Below are positions 1 through 8,794 of a stretch of DNA of 64,000 nt, piece after piece. The stretch is taken from the NCBI GenBank assembly GCA_900553255.1, contig USCI01000003.1:1-64000 (forward strand), read 5' to 3'. The position numbers and the translations under genes are program-made. This DNA comes from an uncultured Oscillospiraceae bacterium (GTDB lineage Bacteria > Bacillota > Clostridia > Oscillospirales > Acutalibacteraceae). Below the pieces are notes generated by a model, which was not told where the DNA came from, made no database searches, and was given only the letters and a program-made list of their open reading frames with translations. Each line of letters starts with the position of its first letter. Position 1 is the stretch's first letter.

Positions 1-159
1 CTGCTTTGCTATACCCTTTTTGAATCATCTTTTTTCGCCACCACCATCCTTTTTGGGACTTGACTTCTAATAGTTAATCTTCCGCACAGGGGAAAGGGTT
101 CATTGGGGATATTTATGTCCTTACTGTGCTGACGGTCAATCGTGCGAATCTGAATTCTG

Positions 160-864
160 CTATGCAAGGTATGTGCCCTCCTTCAAGTACCTCTGTGTAT
201 ACGGGCATATGGCAAAGCACAGTCCGCACAAATCCGTATCAATACCGGTTGCCTGCTTCATCCGCTGAACCTGTGTTTGTTTGCAGTCTTCCTTGCGTAA
301 AAGTTCTTCCCGCCTGGTGCTGATATCCCATAACGTGCCAACCAACGCCTGAGCAGGGCAGCTCCTCACACAAACCGTACATCCGCCGCACTGGCTTTCG
401 CGCACCGGTGTATCTGGAGGCAGCGCCGCATCAGTAAGCAGGCTGGACAGGCGGACGGCACTTCCATATTTTTTGTAACCAGCAGACAGTTCTTCGATCC
501 AGCCAAGTCCCGCCTGTGTAGCCACTGTTTTATGCGGTAACGGCGTGCTCCAGTTCTCGTCCGGTTTAGTCACCTTCGTTGTATTCGCATACGCCTGATA
601 TCCGTTTTCCCGCAGATATTCCGCCCCGCACGATACGATATCATCCAACTGTGCATTCAATCTATAGTAGGCATCATAATACTCCTTTGTTGGTGCGACC
701 TGCAAATCCCTCACTATATTCTTCGGAATGGGAACTGCAACCGAAATTCCTGTTCTCAGCTCCCCGTCCACAATGCTGGTCAGATCAGCAACACCTATCA
801 TCCGTGCGCCTCTGCCGGCCAACAGGGAAAACAGCAATTGCCTTAGGTTTTCCTCCTCAGTCAT
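160..864 (-). CDS. QueG-like double 4Fe-4S cluster protein
   Basis: A 234-residue iron-sulfur protein related to the C-terminal half of epoxyqueuosine reductase. The sequence shows a GLGWI...YGSAVRLSSLLTD block, typical of this family, followed by two ferredoxin-like cysteine clusters, CGGCTVCVRSCP and CGLCFAICPY. Full-length QueG is about 370 residues and binds cobalamin through a longer N-terminal domain, so this is a short family member and its substrate cannot be stated. I chose ATG at 864 (GGGTGG upstream) over a GTG at 885 because of the ribosome binding site. It lies 44 bases downstream of the methyltransferase on the same strand and is probably co-transcribed. Cytoplasmic; fold confident, function not. 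Confidence 0.75.
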   Translation of the reverse strand: MTEEENLRQLLFSLLAGRGARMIGVADLTSIVDGELRTGISVAVPIPKNIVRDLQVAPTKEYYDAYYRLNAQLDDIVSCGAEYLRENGYQAYANTTKVTKPDENWSTPLPHKTVATQAGLGWIEELSAGYKKYGSAVRLSSLLTDAALPPDTPVRESQCGGCTVCVRSCPAQALVGTLWDISTRREELLRKEDCKQTQVQRMKQATGIDTDLCGLCFAICPYTQRYLKEGTYLA

Positions 865-908
865 GCTTCCACCCCGCCTCGACACCTACACGTTCCGTTT
901 TTTCGCCG

Positions 909-1667
909 TTATTTTTCTGCCGTAAAGAAAAACCGCCGGAACCCAAGGACAACCCCACCGTCTTTTCTCACCGAATAAATCGTTTTGGCTCTCTCCACAA
1001 TCGCGTTTTCAAACTCTTCGCCACGCGCTTTTCCAAGAAAATTCAGGTAGGGCCGAAGCCTTGTACCTTTGACCCATTCCACCAACGCTTTGTGATTATC
1101 CAGACGATGGTAATATTTGGTTTCCCAAACATCGAAGGAAGAAGCGCAGTCCTCCAGAATATCGAAGTATTCAAGGGGGGTAAGCGTTTCGTTTGGCTGC
1201 AGCTTCACGTTTTCAATCCCCCATTTGGCTTCCGCGGCCACTTCGCTTATAAGCTTAAACAGAGGTTCTTCTCCATTCATGGGCATCTGAACAGCCAAAA
1301 CGCCGCCTTCATTCAATTTGTCCATCAGCGCGGGAATGAGCGTATGATGGTCGGGAATCCACTGCAAGCAAGCATTGGAAAAAAGAAGATCGTATTTGCC
1401 TTCAAGAGCCCGAGCCTCGCAGAACTGGAATTTCATGCCGGGATGCTCTTTTTGCGCTCTCTCAATCATGCCGGGCGAATTATCAATCCCGACAATATCG
1501 GCGCACGGAAATACGCTTTTCAATACGGCTGTGCTGTTGCCTGGCCCGCAGCCGATGTCCACAATGGTTTTGGGATGGCTGCTTATGAGCCGCACTGCCA
1601 AATCCACAGCTGGCTGTGTTCGCTGATTTCTGAACTTCAGGTATTGGCCTGCATTCCAGTCCGCCAT
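909..1667 (-). CDS. tam: Trans-aconitate-type SAM methyltransferase
   Basis: A class I SAM-dependent methyltransferase of about 252 residues. Motif I (VDIGCGPGNST) binds SAM, followed by an acidic loop (IVGIDNSP) and the motif FSNACLQWIPDH, characteristic of the Tam family. Tam methylates trans-aconitate, an inhibitory by-product of aconitase, and length and motif spacing fit. ATG at 1667 is preferred over an upstream GTG because GAGG lies 8 bases before it. The neighbouring Fe-S protein offers no metabolic hint. A generic small-molecule methyltransferase remains possible; the Tam name is by motif resemblance only. Confidence 0.72.
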   Translation of the reverse strand: MADWNAGQYLKFRNQRTQPAVDLAVRLISSHPKTIVDIGCGPGNSTAVLKSVFPCADIVGIDNSPGMIERAQKEHPGMKFQFCEARALEGKYDLLFSNACLQWIPDHHTLIPALMDKLNEGGVLAVQMPMNGEEPLFKLISEVAAEAKWGIENVKLQPNETLTPLEYFDILEDCASSFDVWETKYYHRLDNHKALVEWVKGTRLRPYLNFLGKARGEEFENAIVERAKTIYSVRKDGGVVLGFRRFFFTAEK

Positions 1668-1717
1668 TTCAAGCACCTCATATTGAATAAACCGCCTTGC
1701 ATATAAAGGTAAGGCGT

Positions 1718-1745
1718 ATTATCAACCAAGCAAAAACAGATTCAA
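1718..1745 (-). promoter_or_regulatory. Putative promoter of the methyltransferase operon
   Basis: Read on the minus strand: TTGAAT, 16-base spacer, GATAAT, about 50 bases upstream of the methyltransferase start. A small hairpin (CGCCTT/AAGGCG, 1693-1716) lies in the short leader. The match is moderate and untested. Confidence 0.4.
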
Positions 1746-1879
1746 CAAGCGTGTGGCCGCGGATGGCGGCAGGAGGGACTTCGTCCCGACAGCACTTTTT
1801 TCTGAAGAAGCGCCATAAGGTTCCTCATTCCTACTCGGCAAATTCAGATATATGGGGGTATTGTTGAGGCGATTTCACA

Positions 1880-1913
1880 GGCAAAACATTCGCAAAGGTG
1901 TTAATGTTTTGCC
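1880..1913. repeat. Perfect 11-bp inverted repeat
   Basis: GGCAAAACATT (1880-1890) is followed after 12 bases by its exact reverse complement AATGTTTTGCC (1903-1913). No U-tract follows on either strand, so a terminator is unlikely; a protein-binding dyad or remnant of an element end is possible. Confidence 0.6.
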
Positions 1914-2263
1914 CATTATTTGGGGCACCTCGGTTTCTTAGTATCAAAATAGTATCACAGAAATAGAGGAAAAGCAACCTTTTCAAGCCCCACACAGCTC
2001 CGATGGGGCCGTTGAAATCGGTCTCAAATTGAACCCGATTTCGATCACCACACCCGTCAAAAATCAAAGGAGGCGGGCATGCCCGCCTTGATAACCGTCC
2101 TGCCTGGGGTTTCTGCTCTCCGAACATCCGATACAGCTATCCCTTCCTTGAACCTAAAACATCTAAGAGTAATCGCAAAATCCCTTATAATCCCGTCAGA
2201 TAGATTAGTGCTGACCGGCCAGAATGACGCCTGCACGCCCGCCGAGGGTGATCTGCCAACTCA

Positions 2264-2308
2264 ACTGCGAAGAGGGCACAATAAGCAACATCGTGTCCTC
2301 TTCGCAGT
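2264..2308. repeat. 16-bp inverted repeat with 13-base loop
   Basis: ACTGCGAAGAGGGCAC (2264-2279) pairs with GTGTCCTCTTCGCAGT (2293-2308), with one G/T position. It would form a very stable RNA hairpin, but there is no following T-run and no adjacent gene to terminate. Confidence 0.6.
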
Positions 2309-2501
2309 ATGCAGAATGTCTGATAGCTTACCTTTTCCGGATACCTGTGCACAACAGCATGGGCAAGGTCGTTCTCGCACCTTGATTGCTCCTCGATCGA
2401 TAGTTGTAGATTAAAAACAATCAAAGTGCAGTTCGTGGATGAAAATTAATAAAAAGTGCCCATTAAAGCAAGTTTTGGCTCTGCAATAGCAGGATTTGGC
2501 A

Positions 2502-2530
2502 AAGACAGCCGGTAAACCGCATGGTATAAT
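2502..2530 (+). promoter_or_regulatory. Extended -10 promoter of the surface-protein gene
   Basis: TGGTATAAT (2522-2530) is a perfect extended -10 element. The -35 region 17 bases upstream (AAGACA) is weak, as is common with extended -10 promoters. It sits 75 bases before the start of the gene at 2606. Confidence 0.55.
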
Positions 2531-2605
2531 GCAACCGAAACCGGACGAGGGCAGAACCCATGCGTATGGGCTGACGGCCGGGAATTTGGAAAGGAGCAAC
2601 GGAGT

Positions 2606-3931
2606 ATGAAGAAAAGCCTGGGGATTATTCTGAGTGTCGTTCTGCTGCTCAGCAGTTTGCTGACCTGTCTGTTTCTGCATGCTTCAGCGGAAGCCAAAAG
2701 CGTAACGCTCGAGGATTTTGACGGAGAGACGCATACTGCATCGATGACCTATCCCACCCCCGATTCAGCCGATTATACCGAACCCGAGACAGTGACAGAT
2801 GAGGGGCTTGCCTTCGAGGGAAAAAGCTTAAAAATCCTGCTGCAGTATGTCAGCCCTGATACAAAGTTTACCTATAAGGTGGGAACGGATGCGACCTTCC
2901 CGGCAGACGCGGAAAAGCTGTATGTTTCATTCTGGATGAAGTCAGATGTAGACTGTGTATTCAAAATACAAATTCCGGATTTGAACTGGAACGGAGATAA
3001 ATATTACCTGGTGGAAGTGCAGCAGGGCACGCATATGTATAATATCGATATAACCGACTGCGGCTTTCAAGGGACCCGGGGGATCATGATTAACAACTGG
3101 GGTGAATATTTTGAAACGGCGCCCGAACCATTTTCCGGTAATGCCTACCTCGATTCCGTGATCATCACCGACACCCCGCGCACGCTGCCGGGCGACGACA
3201 CCAGTTCAGAGGAAAGCGACGTTTCGGACGTTACTTCGGACGTTACTTCGGATACAAGCAAACCGACCTCCTCCGCGGACGGCATTTTGATTACGGATTT
3301 TGAAGAAGGACAGCTGACGCCCAAGCCCGGCGCTTATATGGTGGAGGGTAAACACTTCGATCTGGTGACCGATCCAGTCTACAGCGGTAGCCGTAGCCTG
3401 AAACTGAATCTGAATTATGAAGGCAGTTGGACGAATCATCAATGGGTGCTGGAGCCGGCCACCCACGAGGACTGGTTCCGGTTCGAGAACGATACGCGAT
3501 ATCTATCGTTCTGGATGAGTTCGGATGTGGACTGTGTGCTGCGGGTCAATCTTCTAGGTGAGGACTGGAAGGATTATTCCTATCCGTTGGAAGTGAAGAA
3601 GGGCACTCGTTTTTATAACATCCCGCTCACGGAGTATCACTATTCTCTGCCTACCATCCGCGGTGTTATGTTCAATTTGAATGCCGATGATTATGAGGAT
3701 TGGGACTCGGATGAGGAGGCACCCACATGGCAGGGCACGGCGTATGTGGATTCCATCCGGCTAACTGCCGAGCCGAGGGAGGAAACCTTCCCGTCGGAAG
3801 ACACCTCCGATGCCAGCGGAACCTCGTCTGCGCAGGATATCCCCACAACGGGCGCGGAGATGACGATCCTTCCTCTGGCGCTGCTTGCTGTGGGCAGCGG
3901 TGCAATTCTGGTAATCCGCAAGAGAAAATAA
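2606..3931 (+). CDS. Surface-anchored protein with two jelly-roll modules
   Basis: A 441-residue secreted protein. Residues 1-30 are a signal peptide. Two homologous beta-sandwich domains follow (about 33-195 and 226-390), sharing the blocks SFWM(K/S)SDVDCV, GT..YNI.(I/L)T and YLDS/YVDS, as in CBM11/CIA30-like jelly rolls. A Ser/Asp/Thr linker separates them and contains a tandem VTSD repeat. The C-terminus has IPTTG (412-416), a hydrophobic helix and RKRK, a sortase-type anchor in which I replaces the usual L. A carbohydrate-binding role is inferred from fold and from the glycan locus downstream. GGAAAGGAG precedes the ATG. Its own promoter and terminator make it a separate unit. Confidence 0.75.
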   Translation: MKKSLGIILSVVLLLSSLLTCLFLHASAEAKSVTLEDFDGETHTASMTYPTPDSADYTEPETVTDEGLAFEGKSLKILLQYVSPDTKFTYKVGTDATFPADAEKLYVSFWMKSDVDCVFKIQIPDLNWNGDKYYLVEVQQGTHMYNIDITDCGFQGTRGIMINNWGEYFETAPEPFSGNAYLDSVIITDTPRTLPGDDTSSEESDVSDVTSDVTSDTSKPTSSADGILITDFEEGQLTPKPGAYMVEGKHFDLVTDPVYSGSRSLKLNLNYEGSWTNHQWVLEPATHEDWFRFENDTRYLSFWMSSDVDCVLRVNLLGEDWKDYSYPLEVKKGTRFYNIPLTEYHYSLPTIRGVMFNLNADDYEDWDSDEEAPTWQGTAYVDSIRLTAEPREETFPSEDTSDASGTSSAQDIPTTGAEMTILPLALLAVGSGAILVIRKRK

Positions 3932-3956
3932 CGGATAATACATATAGGTTGAAAAG

Positions 3957-4000
3957 GGCAGGCAACCCCGCGTATTGGCGGGTTTGCCTGCCTGTTTTTT
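3957..4000 (+). terminator. Rho-independent terminator
   Basis: A 16-bp G+C-rich stem (GGCAGGCAACCCCGC... / ...GGGTTTGCCTGCC) with one mismatch near the loop is followed by GTTTTTT. It closes the surface-protein transcription unit. Confidence 0.9.
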
Positions 4001-4100
4001 ATCAAGGGCAAATTTGGCTGTTTACTGTCATTTTTCTTAGAATACAGCAGGAAATGTAATAACAATGCCATATTTTATCAAATACACGGGATGGCGTTTG

Positions 4101-4109
4101 TGCTAAAAT
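4101..4109 (+). promoter_or_regulatory. Putative extended -10 element of the glycan operon
   Basis: TGCTAAAAT fits the extended -10 pattern TGnTAnAAT. It lies 70 bases upstream of the GH98 start, just after the preceding terminator. No good -35 hexamer is visible, which would suit an activator-dependent promoter such as one served by an AraC-type protein. Confidence 0.4.
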
Positions 4110-4178
4110 AAAAAAAAGAAAGCGAAAAGATGATTTATAAAGTAAAAATTATACAATCTATTACCAGGGATGATGAAA

Positions 4179-5864
4179 ATGCTGAGGACAACCACCTATC
4201 CGGAAAAGTGCGACGTACAGACACAGGAAGGCAGGCAGCCGGCGTATCGCCGTGAAATATCCTGCCGTCATCCGCTGTTCAATTTCAAATGCCAGAGTGA
4301 CGGGGTAATTCTTGAAACGCTGCGGCCTTACGCCGCCATGCATGTGGATGCCAGTCATGCGGATATGCTTGAGCGGCTTAACGATTACGAAAATCGGGGC
4401 ATCGACATTGTATTGCAGACCGAATACTGGGACAGCTTCCGGAGAGATTGGGTTGTGACTCCGGAAACGCTCGACAGGCTGCTGAGCACCTATCATCATA
4501 TCGTGGTCGTGTCCATTGTGGAAATGTCGTGCTTTGATCTCAACGAAGTACAGATGGAGCGGCTGTTAGGGCTTGCTGCGGTTTGCCACCGCCACGGCGT
4601 GTATCTGCTGTGGGAGGATATGGGCTACCCCGACCGTAAGCATGTCTTTGCCAAAGCGGGAGAAGATCCCCGGTTTGTCGCCTTGCTCCGGTCCGCACCG
4701 GGTACAATCATTTTCCAGGATAAGGTCAACGGCTGGGGACAGTATCATCTTACCCGCAGTCTGGCGCTTGGCTACTGGCTGACAGGGCTTTCGCCGGCAT
4801 GGGGAATCAACGTGGAAGACTTCTGGTGGTATGAACAGGGATATACATTTCTCTACGGTCCAAGCGAGGGGCGGGCGTATCACGACGCGCTGCGTCGGCG
4901 GTTTGGAGATTTTTTCCTCAATCTGGGCGTCACGCTGATGGAGTTCGGCTGTCCGGAGGCACTGATGGGGCAGATTCTGGCTCCGGCACTTCTGCAGGGC
5001 GCGTCGATTGTCAGCTTCGAAACGGAGGTCAGGATGATTGCCTATAAGGACACCCTGACCCCCTTGTTTCGGAGAGTGCTGCTTCCGCTACACCAAATGG
5101 CTCTCGAGGAAAAGATGATCTCTACGCGAGAACAGGTGCTGGATAAGATCAAAGCCGCCTATATACTGGATCAATGGGATTCGCCGCTGTATCGTGAGCC
5201 ATCCGAGGAACCGTTTCTGAAGTTATACGCCCCGGACGAGGCGCTTGAAAAAGTAAAAAAAGACAATTCCAGCGGAAGTATTCTGCAGCGCAGCGGACGG
5301 TATTTTGTGATCCCGGTGGTGCCCGAGTTCGCCAGAGAAGAGGCGGAAAGGACGTTCCCCGAACTGTTGGATAGCCGGACGGTACCCGCAGATAAGCGGG
5401 CCTGGTTCGATAAACGGTATCCTGAATGCTTCGATACTGATGCCTGTGTGTTTCATGTCGGAGGGCACTGGCTTTTTTCCCATACGCTGGAGAACCGGTA
5501 TGCGGTGCAGCATTTCCGCAGCATACCAGTCGGGAAGTGGAGAATCAGCGGGGATTTCGAGCCGCATACGTATATGGTTGGGTTTGAGCACGAGGATAAC
5601 GTGAGGTTGCATCTGAACAATTTCCGGACCGATTCAGCCCAGGGCGTATTCAATAATCCCCGGTTCAGCGCACCAAACTATTTAAAGGAGTACATCAGGG
5701 ACGAACAGTGCGCATTTATCGGAGAGAAACGCCGGACCCGGCTGACGGTGATGCCCGCGGGAAACATCCAGGTCGATGGCGGTGTAGTGACGGTCACGCC
5801 CGTGGAAAACGGCTGCATGCTTGAGATCGACCACAACGGTCCTGTAGAAATCCGGATTCAATAG
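4179..5864 (+). CDS. GH98-like glycosidase without signal peptide
   Basis: About 561 residues resembling glycoside hydrolase family 98, whose known members are endo-beta-galactosidases acting on blood-group glycans or endo-xylanases. The N-terminal part is barrel-like. Acidic motifs are VEMSCFD, WED, NVEDFWWYE and SFET (Glu at about residues 115, 146, 213 and 281). The C-terminal part carries the GH98 signature GRYFVIPV, LNNFRTD and DHNGPVEI. No signal peptide or membrane segment is present and an in-frame TAA at 4143 excludes an upstream one, so it is probably cytoplasmic. ATG at 4179 has AGGG 8 bases upstream; an ATG at 4170 is possible. First gene of the operon; paralogue of the lipoprotein at 19798. 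The family call rests on remembered motifs. Confidence 0.72.
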   Translation: MLRTTTYPEKCDVQTQEGRQPAYRREISCRHPLFNFKCQSDGVILETLRPYAAMHVDASHADMLERLNDYENRGIDIVLQTEYWDSFRRDWVVTPETLDRLLSTYHHIVVVSIVEMSCFDLNEVQMERLLGLAAVCHRHGVYLLWEDMGYPDRKHVFAKAGEDPRFVALLRSAPGTIIFQDKVNGWGQYHLTRSLALGYWLTGLSPAWGINVEDFWWYEQGYTFLYGPSEGRAYHDALRRRFGDFFLNLGVTLMEFGCPEALMGQILAPALLQGASIVSFETEVRMIAYKDTLTPLFRRVLLPLHQMALEEKMISTREQVLDKIKAAYILDQWDSPLYREPSEEPFLKLYAPDEALEKVKKDNSSGSILQRSGRYFVIPVVPEFAREEAERTFPELLDSRTVPADKRAWFDKRYPECFDTDACVFHVGGHWLFSHTLENRYAVQHFRSIPVGKWRISGDFEPHTYMVGFEHEDNVRLHLNNFRTDSAQGVFNNPRFSAPNYLKEYIRDEQCAFIGEKRRTRLTVMPAGNIQVDGGVVTVTPVENGCMLEIDHNGPVEIRIQ

Positions 5865-5896
5865 TGGCCAGACAGGCGCGGAAAAGGAGTGTAACG

Positions 5897-8767
5897 ATGG
5901 GACGCAGAATGGGATGGAAAGCAAAAATACTCAGCGGTCTGCTGACGGTCATACTGGTCTTGTCGGCGGCACCTGGCGACGCTGCAGCCGAAGACGGTGG
6001 GGCGAGCGGCCAGAGCGTGCCTGATCCGCAGACGGCATCCCCCGCGTCCTACGCGGTCTATCAGGAAGCATATGCCGGGCAAATCGGTTCGGGCCGAATT
6101 GAGATAGCGGCCGCGCAGGGCTTTGAAACATCCGATGAAGTCCGCGTCGAGCAGGATTACCTTGGGGAAGAGGGCGATAGCCTCTACACGCCGGAGGGTT
6201 CGACGGTTGCTTGGACTTTCACGGCGGAATCGGCGGGCTTGTATACCCTCAAAGTGCGGTACTGCCCTGTGGAAGGCAAAGGCGTAGACATCCAACGGGC
6301 AGTACTGATCAATGGAGATCAGCCCTTTGAGGAGGCAGGGAATCTCCTGTTCCCCAGGATATGGGTCAATGCTGTGGAGACATTTGAACAGGACATCTAC
6401 GGCAACGATATCCGTCCTTCCCAGATAGAAGCGCCCGCATGGATAGAAAAAACCGTATACGACAGTGATGGCTATTACAGCGAACCGTTGGCGTTTTATC
6501 TGGAGGCGGGGGAAAATACCATCACGCTGAAAGCCGTCAACGAGCCGATGATGCTCGGCGCCCTGACTTTCGAGGCCGCACAACCGCTGTGTTCTTACGC
6601 ACAGGTGAAGGAGGCATACGAGCGGGAAGGCTATACAGAGGTCACGGATCAGCTTCTGACCATTCAGGGAGAGGCAGCCGCCTTCAAAACGTCGGCCACA
6701 CTGTACCCTACAACCGATCGCACATCGCCCGCCACCGAGCCGTATGAGGAGTCTGTGATTCGACTCAATACCATCGGCGGTTCCCGCTGGGCTTACACCG
6801 GCCAGTGCATTGTCTGGAACTTTTCGGTGCCGGTGTCCGGTCTGTACCGTATGGCCATAAAGGTGCGGCAGAACACACTGACGGGTGTGGTATCCGGCCG
6901 GCGGATTTATATTGACGGCGCCGTACCTTTTTTCGAAATGAACGCGGTTTCTTTCCGCTACAGCGCGAACTGGCAAAGCGTAGTTCTCGGAGGAGAAGAA
7001 GACCCTTTTCTGTTTTATCTGGAGGCCGGCGATCACCAACTGATGATTGAGGTGACGCCAGGCAAGATGGGAGAGGTTCTGCAGGAAGCCGAGGACATTC
7101 TTCTGGAAATCAATACAATTTATCGGGAAATTCTGGTGGTGACCGGCTCAAGTCCCGACTACAACCGGGATTACCGGCTGGATACGCTGATCCCGGAGAC
7201 ACTTGAGAACATGCTACGCCAATATGAGCGGCTAATGGCGGTGATTGGGACTCTTCAGGCCTTTACAGGAGAGGAAAGCAACGACAACATCGGCACTCTG
7301 AAAACCGTAGCGCGTCAACTCAAGAGCATGGCGGAAAACCCCAACAAAATCGCGCGAAATTTCAGCTATTTCAAAACCAATATCGGCTCGATGGGTACGT
7401 GGCTCAACCAGAACCGACAGCAGCCGCTGGAGATTGATTACATAACGGTTTATTCAGGAGACCGGCAGCCGAGCAGTCCCAATGCGGGCTTCTGGGAGCT
7501 GCTGCGATTCCATATGCGCAACTTTATCGACTCCTTTATCAAGGATTACGATTCAGTGGGCAACCGGATGGCCGATAGCAGCGTTCCCGGCGTTACGGTC
7601 TGGATCTCGACCGGCCGGGATCAGATGCAGACTCTGAAATCCATCATCAACGACACGTTCGTTCCCACATACGGCATCCCGGTAGACCTCAAGCTGGTCA
7701 CCCAGGGGACTCTGCTCTCCGCGACGATTGCCGGCATAGGACCGGATGTGGCACTGGGTGTGGCCATGACCGATCCCGTCAACTACGCCCTGCGGGGTGC
7801 GGTGGAGGATTTAAGACAGTTTGAGGGGTTTAACGAGGTGTACGGGTGGTTTAACCCCGAACTGTTTGTCCCCTACAGGCTTAACGGGGGATACTATGCC
7901 CTGCCCGAAACCCAGGGCTTTCCCGTCATGTTTTATCGTACCGACATTCTCAGCGAGCTGGGTGTATCCATACCCGAAACGTGGGAGGATGTTATTGCGC
8001 TGATTTCGGTGCTCAGTAAGCAGAGCATGGAATTCGGCCTATCCAACACGATCGATGTCAACACCTTTTATATGCTGCTGATGCAAAGCGGCGGGCAGGT
8101 GTATACCGAGGATGAAACCGCCACGGCGCTGGATTCCAATGCATCGGTAGCCGCCTTCAAAAAATGGGCGAATTTTTACGTGAACTACAAGGTGTCCCGA
8201 GAGGTAGACCTGCTTAACCGATTCCGGGTCGGTGAGATTCCGATAGGGATTTCCGATTTTTCTCTTTACAACTCTCTGCAGGTGTCGGCTCCGGAAATCA
8301 AAGGACTATGGTCTTTTACAACTGTCCCGGGGACCCGGCAGGAGGATGGAAGCATCGACTGTAGTACAGTGCTTACCTCGACAGCCAGTGTGCTCATGTC
8401 GGGCTCGGAAAATCCGGAAGGCGCGTGGACATTCCTGAGATGGTGGGTATCCGCGGATGCACAGACACGGTTTGGTACAGAGATGGAGAGCGTTTTGGGA
8501 GAATCTGCCCGGTATCCCACGGCGAATATGGAGGCGTTTTCTCGGCTGCCCTGGTCGAAGACCGAACTGGCCGCCCTTCAGGCGCAACAGGCGACAGCCA
8601 AGGGTATTGCCCAGGTACCGGGCAGCTACTATTTGTCGCGGCATTTGACCAACGCAATCCGCCGGGTGGTTCTCCACGATGCGGATGCCAAAGACACCCT
8701 GCTGGACTATGTGTATGTCATTAACAAGGAGATTGCCAATAAGCGGAAGGAATTTCACATGTCCTGA
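5897..8767 (+). CDS. ABC sugar-binding protein with N-terminal beta-sandwich modules
   Basis: 956 residues. Residues 1-33 form a signal peptide (no lipobox). Two similar beta-sandwich regions follow (about 40-230 and 235-410), each with a W-(T/N)-F-(S/T)...GLY.(L/M)..(K/R)VR core and an FYLEAG(E/D) motif, like CBM6/35-type galactose-binding folds. A linker of about 150 residues comes next. The last 400 residues are a family-1 extracellular solute-binding protein (GIGPDVALG, YALPETQGFPVMFYR, then a WTFLRWW block near the C-terminus). It presumably delivers an oligosaccharide to the permeases just downstream. ATG at 5897 has AAGGAG at optimal spacing. The fused modules could hold the protein on polysaccharide. 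Lack of a lipid anchor is odd; the signal helix might stay uncleaved. Confidence 0.8.
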   Translation: MGRRMGWKAKILSGLLTVILVLSAAPGDAAAEDGGASGQSVPDPQTASPASYAVYQEAYAGQIGSGRIEIAAAQGFETSDEVRVEQDYLGEEGDSLYTPEGSTVAWTFTAESAGLYTLKVRYCPVEGKGVDIQRAVLINGDQPFEEAGNLLFPRIWVNAVETFEQDIYGNDIRPSQIEAPAWIEKTVYDSDGYYSEPLAFYLEAGENTITLKAVNEPMMLGALTFEAAQPLCSYAQVKEAYEREGYTEVTDQLLTIQGEAAAFKTSATLYPTTDRTSPATEPYEESVIRLNTIGGSRWAYTGQCIVWNFSVPVSGLYRMAIKVRQNTLTGVVSGRRIYIDGAVPFFEMNAVSFRYSANWQSVVLGGEEDPFLFYLEAGDHQLMIEVTPGKMGEVLQEAEDILLEINTIYREILVVTGSSPDYNRDYRLDTLIPETLENMLRQYERLMAVIGTLQAFTGEESNDNIGTLKTVARQLKSMAENPNKIARNFSYFKTNIGSMGTWLNQNRQQPLEIDYITVYSGDRQPSSPNAGFWELLRFHMRNFIDSFIKDYDSVGNRMADSSVPGVTVWISTGRDQMQTLKSIINDTFVPTYGIPVDLKLVTQGTLLSATIAGIGPDVALGVAMTDPVNYALRGAVEDLRQFEGFNEVYGWFNPELFVPYRLNGGYYALPETQGFPVMFYRTDILSELGVSIPETWEDVIALISVLSKQSMEFGLSNTIDVNTFYMLLMQSGGQVYTEDETATALDSNASVAAFKKWANFYVNYKVSREVDLLNRFRVGEIPIGISDFSLYNSLQVSAPEIKGLWSFTTVPGTRQEDGSIDCSTVLTSTASVLMSGSENPEGAWTFLRWWVSADAQTRFGTEMESVLGESARYPTANMEAFSRLPWSKTELAALQAQQATAKGIAQVPGSYYLSRHLTNAIRRVVLHDADAKDTLLDYVYVINKEIANKRKEFHMS

Positions 8768-8794
8768 CATCAGAAGCAGAAAGGAACAGGTCCC

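Larger units (their letters stand above)
1677..2605. other. Gene-poor stretch with several inverted repeats
   Basis: About 930 bases with no credible gene; the short open frames have no good ribosome binding site or recognisable domain. It contains a GGGACTTCGTCCC hairpin (1774-1786), an 11-bp inverted repeat (1880-1913), an 18-base palindrome around GGCGGGCATGCCCGCC (2071-2088) and a 16-bp inverted repeat (2264-2308). The density of dyads suggests a decayed mobile element or a small-RNA-rich spacer, but no transposase or recombinase remnant could be recognised. Confidence 0.5.

Noticed and set aside
1831..2127. Possible recombinase fragment on the minus strand
   Set aside because: The translated frame lacks any catalytic motif and is broken by dyads; it cannot be supported as a gene or pseudogene.
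5858..7039. A 393-codon minus-strand frame opposite the binding-protein gene
   Set aside because: Shadow of a secreted, well-supported gene; no recognisable motif.
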